DNA from: Bacillota bacterium
GTDB lineage: Bacteria > Bacillota > Dethiobacteria > DTU022 > UBA8154
Assembly: GCA_003456095.1 (NCBI GenBank)
Contig: DMPF01000230.1
Location: 1 to 5,975 of the forward strand
Direction: 5' to 3'
Length of the DNA stretch: 5,975 nucleotides
The notes under the pieces were generated by a model. It had not been told where the DNA came from and made no database searches. It worked only from the letters and a program-made list of their open reading frames with translations. The position numbers were made by a program, and so were the translations under genes. Positions 1 through 4,967 of the stretch are shown here, in pieces; the first letter of the stretch is position 1; every line of letters starts with the position of its first letter.

Positions 1-1000
1 CTCCGTCATAAAGATTTAATGTCCCTCCGCCGCCGCCTTCCGTAATGCCATAGATATTACCGGTCTTAAACGGAAGCAACTGCTTCATATCCTGGAAAAG
101 CACATAAGGTACAGGCTGGGCACCGATGACAATACTGCCCGTTACATGGGAAAGATCATAATTACTTAAGTCAATAACACCTTTTTTAACGGCATTTACC
201 GTGTCAGACATGGTGGGGACAGTAACCCAGCCGTTGTTTACCTTTTCTGCACAAATGGCATCAAGCATATATTTTGGATCGGAAAGCTCCAGCAAAATAA
301 CAATCTTTCCTCCGGCCAGGTAGCATGGAAAAGAAAGGAAAAAACTGCCGCTGTGGTAAAAAGGGTGGGGAGCCAGATAAACCGTTTCGTGCCCGCCGCA
401 ATAAGTAAGGGCATTGCCGATACCGATCTGATAAAGGGTGTTATGTGTTTGGCATACCGGCTTGGGTGGTCCCGTTGTGCCGGAAGTAAACATTAACTCG
501 GCTGGATCGTCGCCGTCAACAGCTACCAGAATATCCGCCGCGGAAGAATTGTCAATTACGTGCTGATAAGAGATCATCCCTTCCGGAACATTTTCGCCGA
601 TACAAATATATGACGTTATTCCTATTTCCTGCTGTATCGGCTGGACCTTGGCGAGAAAACCGTCCCCCAGGATCATTACCTTGGGGCTGCAGGCATCCGC
701 GGCGTACTTAATATCCGCAGAGGCAAAACGAAAGTTTAAAGGCACAGCCACAGCGCCAATACGCAGAATCGCATGGAAGGTGGTTACCCATTCGAGGCTG
801 TTCATCTGCAGATGAAGGACAAAATCGCCCTTCTGCACCCCTAATTTTTGCTGCAAGTAGTTAGCGATTTTGTTTGTTTCGCTGTTAAATTCTTTCCAGG
901 TCAGGCAGCGTCTTAAATTCCGGGAAGGGGTGAGTTCCGCCAGGAACTCCTTGTCGGGGTATTTCTGTGCATTAACAATACCATAGGAAGCAAAATTCAT
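1..1000 (-). CDS. AMP-forming acyl-CoA ligase (ANL superfamily), 3' end beyond window
   Basis: This gene encodes the first 333 residues of an adenylate-forming acid:CoA ligase, which activates a carboxylic acid through an acyl-AMP to the CoA thioester in the cytoplasm. I translated it directly: it is open from an ATG at 1000 to the window edge. Visible landmarks are the ATP-binding P-loop TSGTTGPPKP (about residues 172-181), a following QTH, the HPFYHSG segment (212-218), and the A5-type motif YGITE (317-321) followed by five glycines. Family members are usually about 500-560 residues, so the C-terminal lid domain with its catalytic Lys lies outside. The start is well supported by AGGAGG at 1010-1015, 9 nt upstream. 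It begins 27 nt after the second dehydratase subunit and is probably co-transcribed. Oddity: Pro181 replaces the usual Gly after the P-loop Lys. The family call is firm; the substrate (fatty, aromatic or hydroxy acid) is unknown. Confidence 0.93.
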   Translation of the reverse strand, partial: MNFASYGIVNAQKYPDKEFLAELTPSRNLRRCLTWKEFNSETNKIANYLQQKLGVQKGDFVLHLQMNSLEWVTTFHAILRIGAVAVPLNFRFASADIKYAADACSPKVMILGDGFLAKVQPIQQEIGITSYICIGENVPEGMISYQHVIDNSSAADILVAVDGDDPAELMFTSGTTGPPKPVCQTHNTLYQIGIGNALTYCGGHETVYLAPHPFYHSGSFFLSFPCYLAGGKIVILLELSDPKYMLDAICAEKVNNGWVTVPTMSDTVNAVKKGVIDLSNYDLSHVTGSIVIGAQPVPYVLFQDMKQLLPFKTGNIYGITEGGGGGTLNLYDG

Positions 1001-1009
1001 CAGTAAAAA

Positions 1010-1015
1010 CCTCCT
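1010..1015 (-). promoter_or_regulatory. Shine-Dalgarno site of the acyl-CoA ligase gene
   Basis: The minus strand reads AGGAGG here, a full consensus ribosome binding site, with 9 nt to the ATG at 1000. It falls in the 27-nt gap after the stop of the upstream dehydratase gene and fixes the ligase start. Confidence 0.85.
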
Positions 1016-1027
1016 GCTTAATAAAAA

Positions 1028-2266
1028 TTATATGGATGCATACCCGCCGCGCCGCTGATTGGATTCAATTTGTTCAAAGAAAGGTTCCAGCTTGGCCAAC
1101 ACTTGCGCTTCTGAAAAAAAACGTAAATCCGACATATCCGCCTCAAAAACCACCCCCGGCAACCCAGTTTTGTTACTTAAGAAATTTTTCGTATCATAAA
1201 GACCAAAAGCATTGGGCTTGCAGCTTCGATTGGAGAACAAGATAAACCCCGAAACATCGTACTGCCGCATCAGTTTTAACATTCGCTGCGCTCGGTAATC
1301 GAAAACACGGTTAACAAATTCTTCAGTGTAATTCTCCGCCAGACTTTCCAGCGGCTGATCCAGGTCGAATTGATAAGCCCAAGAGTGGGTGTACTGCGAA
1401 ACAACTACCAGTGCATTATGCGAAGCGCAAAGTTCAGAAAACCAACGCAGCTTTGGCCAGAGTGGGATATGGTCGAAATAAAGCTTATAGCGTTCATCTT
1501 TGATGGCAAATATATTTTTGGCTATCCGGTCTTCCAACTCATGCTGCAGTGTACGATAATATTCAACTGCCTGCGGCGTGCCACGCATTGTTACAATGGG
1601 AGCCATATGATAACAGGCATCAAAAAATCCAAACGGAGCCGGCTTTAAGGCCGCCGCTTCCAGGATTTCATTCCAGAGGCGGCAGGCTTCGTTAGCATAG
1701 CCTATTACCTCCCTTAGGCGGTCATAATCGAATTTATTACCGGTATAGCCCTCCAAAAACGCAATCAATTCCTGCAATTGAGCCGTAAAGTACTGTTTGC
1801 AGAGTGCTTCCGGTTCCATGCCAACTTGCGGCGCATCGAGGAGGAAGTACGGCGCCTGGTAAAAACGTCCTGCTACCTCAAACCACTTAGATAAACTGCC
1901 GCACTGCGTATTGCAGCAGAGCAGCAGGTCGGGCCTGACAATCTCCCCAAGCGGATGCTCTTTACTGTGGGCATCGCCCAACCCGCAGCGGGCATATGCA
2001 CATAGATCATGGGCATAACCTTTTGCCTCCGCTACACTGGAGAGCGTGTGGGCCATCTTACGGGCAGCGGCAACTGCGCCAAAATTTTCAGGATAAAAGG
2101 GGAACATGCCGGCAGCATAAATTATCTCCACTGGGAATACCGCAGTGACCCATGCTACCGGAATACCCTTTTCTTTCGCTTCAGCACCCTGCTTGTAATA
2201 ATCGGCCATTAACCTTTTCATCAAATTTGCCGTCTGCCAGGGTATTATTTCAGTCAGTTCCCTCAC
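1028..2266 (-). CDS. 2-hydroxyacyl-CoA dehydratase / benzoyl-CoA reductase family subunit (HgdB/BcrC-like), second of the pair
   Basis: This is one subunit of a two-component [4Fe-4S] enzyme of the 2-hydroxyglutaryl-CoA dehydratase D-component family, which removes water from (R)-2-hydroxyacyl-CoA by a ketyl-radical route or, in the benzoyl-CoA reductase branch, reduces an aromatic ring. Numbered from the chosen GTG at 2266 (412 aa), it shows the N-terminal PVEIIYAAGM segment (about 45-54), the LCAYARCGLG motif with Cys89 and Cys94, the CCNTQC motif with Cys117, Cys118 and Cys122 before KWFE, and the C-terminal SNRSCKPNAFGLYDTK motif with Cys349, then a GLPGVVFEADMSD segment typical of the family. 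One Cys from each of the three motifs is the likely cluster ligand. The start is uncertain: the frame is open to an ATG at 2329, which would overlap the upstream gene by 80 nt; GTG 2266 overlaps by 17 nt and has a GGAA about 9 nt upstream; ATG 2221 has no good ribosome site and would shorten the N-terminal helix. Dehydratase versus reductase is not resolvable by eye. Confidence 0.88.
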   Translation of the reverse strand: MRELTEIIPWQTANLMKRLMADYYKQGAEAKEKGIPVAWVTAVFPVEIIYAAGMFPFYPENFGAVAAARKMAHTLSSVAEAKGYAHDLCAYARCGLGDAHSKEHPLGEIVRPDLLLCCNTQCGSLSKWFEVAGRFYQAPYFLLDAPQVGMEPEALCKQYFTAQLQELIAFLEGYTGNKFDYDRLREVIGYANEACRLWNEILEAAALKPAPFGFFDACYHMAPIVTMRGTPQAVEYYRTLQHELEDRIAKNIFAIKDERYKLYFDHIPLWPKLRWFSELCASHNALVVVSQYTHSWAYQFDLDQPLESLAENYTEEFVNRVFDYRAQRMLKLMRQYDVSGFILFSNRSCKPNAFGLYDTKNFLSNKTGLPGVVFEADMSDLRFFSEAQVLAKLEPFFEQIESNQRRGGYASI

Positions 2267-3398
2267 CCCCCAACATTTCCATGAAAGCATGCACCCTTGT
2301 CTGCAGTTGACCGGTATGAACTCCGCCAAAAGAGCTCTCTACCGCCATAGCAGGGATCCCGGCTTTCTCCATGGCCTTCACGTTATCATAATAGTCATAA
2401 TTTTCGGGCTCACAGAACTTGAGGTGCACGAATAGCACGCCGTCAGCCCGCTGTTCCCGTGCCAGATTTGCCAGATATTCCATTCGGTTTTGCTTTTGTG
2501 GTTCGTACAGGGCCGTAGGTATTCGCGTCAGCTGGCGTTCCGCCAGCGCCTCCAAGGGATCACCACTTTCTGCCACATCAGCTACAAGGTAGCGGGAGCC
2601 GTTTTGCAGATCATCGGCAACGACGATCCCTCCTTTCTCGCTGATAAAATCAAGTAGTTGCAGTGGTTCGAGCAATGTACCGGAAATTAAGAGGCGAATA
2701 TCTCCCCTACGGCAGTTCTCCGTGTTTCCTTCTTCAAGGCAGGCTAGCAGCTGCTTGAGCAACAAATTTACCTTTTCTCTGGGCATCACCATGGCAGCCT
2801 TAATAATGGTAAAAAGGTCCTTACTGCTAAGAGGGGACAGAGTGCTTTCATGCAATCGGTAAAGATGCCGCAATAGGCTCCTGTTACTGTTATAAAGAGC
2901 AATGCTTTCCCTCAAAGCATCATCTTTGATTTGCTGACCCCGAAAATTTTCCAGTGCCCCTTTCAGGCGCTGCAGTTCTCCATGCAGATAAATCCCTGCG
3001 CTGGGCCTGGCTACCTGCCGCGGCAGACGATAATTCTTCATAAAGGGAAGGGGCTGGATCTGTTCCCATACACCCATAAGCATGCGCATAGTATCGCACG
3101 TGTGCGGTATAACCAAACCATCCAGAAATGAAAGCTTGCCCTGTGCAGCCGCTGCTAAACAATTGCGTGAATATGAACATGCCCACGCTTGCAGGTGTGC
3201 GTCCGCACATTCCAGCCTTCCTGCGACAGAGTTGACAGCAAAAGGAAGAAAGCCTGCGGCATGCAATAGTTCTTCCGGCACGTCAGTGAGCATAAATCCC
3301 ATAACCTTACCATTATTTTCTTTCTTCCACTGATCCGCCTCCTCTGCGGAAGCTGTTGCTGCCCTTTCAAAAATGTTTATGCTTTCCCTAACATCCAA
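2250..3398 (-). CDS. 2-hydroxyacyl-CoA dehydratase / benzoyl-CoA reductase family subunit, first of the pair
   Basis: This is the partner subunit of the same heterodimeric iron-sulfur enzyme family, only distantly similar to the next gene but with the same architecture. Numbered from TTG 3398 (382 aa), it has VPEELLHAAGFLP (about 40-52), WACSYSRNC with Cys74 and Cys80, FLDGLVIPHTCDT with Cys101, and C-terminal HLKFCEPENYDYYD with Cys329, followed by GIPAMAVESSF and GQLQTRVHAFMEML, the classic end of this family. Cys74, Cys101 and Cys329 are the natural candidates for cluster ligands. The length is normal for the family. It starts about 34 nt after the dehydrogenase stop, and its stop overlaps the probable start of the second subunit, suggesting coupled translation of a heterodimer. 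There is no in-frame ATG before residue 33, which is too far in. The frame is open to another TTG at 3428 that lacks a ribosome site; TTG 3398 sits 11 nt after AAAGG. A one-base indel near the start is an alternative. No ATP-dependent activator gene is in the window. Confidence 0.87.
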   Translation of the reverse strand: MDVRESINIFERAATASAEEADQWKKENNGKVMGFMLTDVPEELLHAAGFLPFAVNSVAGRLECADAHLQAWACSYSRNCLAAAAQGKLSFLDGLVIPHTCDTMRMLMGVWEQIQPLPFMKNYRLPRQVARPSAGIYLHGELQRLKGALENFRGQQIKDDALRESIALYNSNRSLLRHLYRLHESTLSPLSSKDLFTIIKAAMVMPREKVNLLLKQLLACLEEGNTENCRRGDIRLLISGTLLEPLQLLDFISEKGGIVVADDLQNGSRYLVADVAESGDPLEALAERQLTRIPTALYEPQKQNRMEYLANLAREQRADGVLFVHLKFCEPENYDYYDNVKAMEKAGIPAMAVESSFGGVHTGQLQTRVHAFMEMLGGEGTD

Positions 3399-3409
3399 AT
3401 AATTTGCAT

Positions 3410-3420
3410 CCTTTCTCCTT
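3410..3420 (-). promoter_or_regulatory. Ribosome binding site of the first dehydratase subunit, paired with an out-of-frame ATG
   Basis: The minus strand reads AAGGAGAAAGG here, a strong purine-rich site just after the dehydrogenase stop. It is followed immediately by an ATG at 3409-3407, but that ATG is out of frame with the dehydratase and opens only a 10-codon frame. The nearest in-frame start, TTG at 3398, lies 11 nt beyond AAAGG and 16 nt beyond AAGGAG. Confidence 0.6.
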
Positions 3421-3432
3421 GGCTCCAAATTT

Positions 3433-4443
3433 TTAAATTAGATTGCCTTTAAAACCAGGAATAACATGCGTAAGGGGCAAACCGTTCAGATATCGATCAA
3501 TATTTTCCACAAAAACCCCCCCGAATCTATGGGCATATAGATCCGTCCAGCTGGACACGTGTGGAGTTATGAGCAACCCTTTGGCCTCCCAGATCTCATC
3601 ATCCGAAGGCAGATAGGAGGGCAGCGGCTTTTTTACCCACTGCGTATCATTTGCGGCGCCGGCAATCCACCCTTCACTTAGCGCTTTCATTAAATCCTCT
3701 TTTACGATTAAGGAGCCCCGAGCACAATTGATCAAATAAGCGGTTTTCTTCATCAGCTTAAACGTACGTTCATTCATCATACCCAAAGTCTCAGGTGTTT
3801 CCGGACAGGCAAGGACTAAAAAATCGCTGCGGGCGATAACATCATCAACTTGATCGTTAAGATACACTTCATCAACAAAGGGAATTTCCATCTTTTGAAT
3901 ATCAGTCCCAATCACCAGCATATCAAAAGCCTTGGCCCGTTTGGCGAGCTGCCGTCCTATGCCGCCCAAGCCGACAATACCCAGGGTTTTTCCATATAGC
4001 TCTTCACCGCGAATGCGCACAAACTTTCTTTCTTTTTGGTTATCCCACATAAGATTATATTTTTTACCAAGGTTCAACATCAAGCCGATCACAAATTCAG
4101 CAATTGGTATGGCGGAACCTCCGGGCAAGTTCAGCAAGGGTATATGGGCCGGCAGCTTTCCCCACTTCTCCCAGTGGTCGAAACCGGAGCTGAACGTCAT
4201 TACCCACTGCAGATCTTTCATCTCTGGTATTCTTTCCACGATAACCCCTGTGCCAATGATGTGTGTATCAAGGTAATCATCCGGAACGGCGTCGATCGAA
4301 CCATCCTGTAATAAGCGGATCCGGACTTCTCCATTTCCTACTTTTTCCGGAAAACGCTCTTTAATTAGTGCGGAGTACTCTTCCGGCGAACCAAGACCGG
4401 GTTGCAATACTACCAAAATATTCAGCGGTTTAAATATTTTCAT
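3433..4443 (-). CDS. D-isomer-specific 2-hydroxyacid dehydrogenase family protein, catalytic Glu apparently replaced
   Basis: This is a cytoplasmic NAD-dependent oxidoreductase of the D-2-hydroxyacid dehydrogenase family, which normally interconverts 2-oxoacids and (R)-2-hydroxyacids. From ATG 4443 it has 336 residues, a normal length. Landmarks are SSGFDHW (about 85-91), the Rossmann motif GLGGIG (158-163), Asp181 at the end of the second strand (favouring NAD over NADP), NCARGS with substrate-binding Arg242, and TPHVSS with catalytic His295. Between them, where most relatives have a Glu in a D-V-x-x-x-E-P-L type stretch, this protein reads NDTQWVKKPLP, so Lys271 or Lys272 occupies the Glu position. 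The start at 4443 is chosen over an ATG at 4452 because GAGGGGGAG lies 9 nt upstream of the former and abuts the latter. Placed just before the dehydratase genes, it could supply the (R)-2-hydroxyacid precursor. Family confident; activity less so. Confidence 0.9.
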   Translation of the reverse strand: MKIFKPLNILVVLQPGLGSPEEYSALIKERFPEKVGNGEVRIRLLQDGSIDAVPDDYLDTHIIGTGVIVERIPEMKDLQWVMTFSSGFDHWEKWGKLPAHIPLLNLPGGSAIPIAEFVIGLMLNLGKKYNLMWDNQKERKFVRIRGEELYGKTLGIVGLGGIGRQLAKRAKAFDMLVIGTDIQKMEIPFVDEVYLNDQVDDVIARSDFLVLACPETPETLGMMNERTFKLMKKTAYLINCARGSLIVKEDLMKALSEGWIAGAANDTQWVKKPLPSYLPSDDEIWEAKGLLITPHVSSWTDLYAHRFGGVFVENIDRYLNGLPLTHVIPGFKGNLI

Positions 4444-4452
4444 CCGATGCAT

Positions 4453-4461
4453 CTCCCCCTC
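4453..4461 (-). promoter_or_regulatory. Shine-Dalgarno site that decides the dehydrogenase start
   Basis: The minus strand reads GAGGGGGAG, ending 9 nt before the ATG at 4443. The alternative ATG at 4452 directly abuts this sequence, which leaves too little spacing, so the downstream ATG is preferred and the protein loses three residues at its N terminus. Confidence 0.65.
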
Positions 4462-4550
4462 GTTAAAATTTCACCCTTTTAAGAACATAAAAATATGTAA
4501 CTTCGGCAGCGGGCGAATAGGTTTCTGTCAAGGGAATATAAGCTTCTTCC
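4462..4550 (-). other. Longest intergenic gap in the operon; no clear promoter or terminator
   Basis: This stretch separates the DUF35 gene from the dehydrogenase gene and holds no ORF. A perfect TTGACA (minus strand, 4531-4526) is present, but no TATAAT-like element lies 16-18 nt downstream. A short GGGAA/TTCCC inverted repeat (arms 4532-4536 and 4547-4551, touching the DUF35 stop) and an ACATA/TATGT repeat with an A/T loop (4485-4498) are visible. Both are too weak and lack the GC stem plus T-run of an intrinsic terminator. An internal promoter or processing site is possible but not shown. Confidence 0.35.
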
Positions 4551-4961
4551 CTAAGCCGGTATAAGTTCATAAGTTAACTGTCCACCGGGAAGGGTAACAG
4601 CTACCGCCTTCAGCGCCATACCAATATTGGTCTTCTCCTCTACCAGTTCCTTGGTGATGCGACCGAATACCTTTACACCGTTAAAATCAGCCAGCGCGAG
4701 CGTATAAGGGGTATCATTCTCAAAACCGGTAGGCCCGTAATGCACTCGTGTAAAACTAACCAGCTTGCCTGTTCCTTCGATCTTTACCCACTCCAGAACG
4801 CTTCCGGGGCACCAGGGACAATCAGCCCGTGGTGGAAAAAATATGCGCCCACACTCCTGACATTTTGTCCCCCTTAGTTCTCCTTTTCTCAGGTAATCCA
4901 CAAAATCGCCAACTTTGGTTTGTGCGGCAAAACTGATCTGACCAAAACTTTCAAAGCCCAT
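4551..4961 (-). CDS. DUF35-type zinc-ribbon/OB-fold protein, likely partner of the thiolase
   Basis: This 136-residue protein has the typical layout of the DUF35 family: an N-terminal helix (about 16-28, with GDFVDYLRKGEL), a rubredoxin-like zinc ribbon with CQEC (Cys34, Cys37) and CPWC (Cys48, Cys51), and a C-terminal OB fold (about 56-135) containing GTGKLVSFTRVHYGP and LALADFNGVKVFGRI. Family members form complexes with SCP-x-type thiolases, for example BbsA with the thiolase BbsB in anaerobic toluene degradation and the DUF35 protein of the archaeal thiolase/HMG-CoA synthase complex, where they help bind or channel CoA substrates. Here it follows the thiolase by 6 nt, and its ribosome site overlaps the thiolase stop, so coupled, stoichiometric synthesis is likely. 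All four metal ligands are intact and the length is normal. The exact substrate is unknown. Confidence 0.9.
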   Translation of the reverse strand: MGFESFGQISFAAQTKVGDFVDYLRKGELRGTKCQECGRIFFPPRADCPWCPGSVLEWVKIEGTGKLVSFTRVHYGPTGFENDTPYTLALADFNGVKVFGRITKELVEEKTNIGMALKAVAVTLPGGQLTYELIPA

Positions 4962-4967
4962 TATCTA

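Noticed and set aside
1036..1245. Plus-strand ORFs, such as this one and those at 1370-1648, 3932-4276 and 5637-5909
   Set aside because: They lie fully antisense to strongly recognisable genes, show no family features and lack convincing ribosome sites.
3407..3409. A 10-codon upstream ORF as a genuine leader peptide gene
   Set aside because: It has a good ribosome site but no attenuator-like structure or repeated regulatory codons; a one-base indel in the dehydratase start explains it more simply.
4485..4498. ACATA/TATGT inverted repeat upstream of the dehydrogenase gene as an operator or terminator
   Set aside because: Only 5-bp AT-only arms; such repeats are expected by chance in AT-rich intergenic sequence.
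4526..4531. Perfect TTGACA on the minus strand in the largest intergenic gap, as a sigma-70 type promoter
   Set aside because: No recognisable -10 hexamer lies 16-18 nt downstream; the nearest AT-rich candidate (TACATA) is 26 nt away.
4532..4551. GGGAA/TTCCC hairpin after the DUF35 stop as an intrinsic terminator
   Set aside because: A 5-bp stem with a 10-nt loop and no T-tract; transcription probably reads through.
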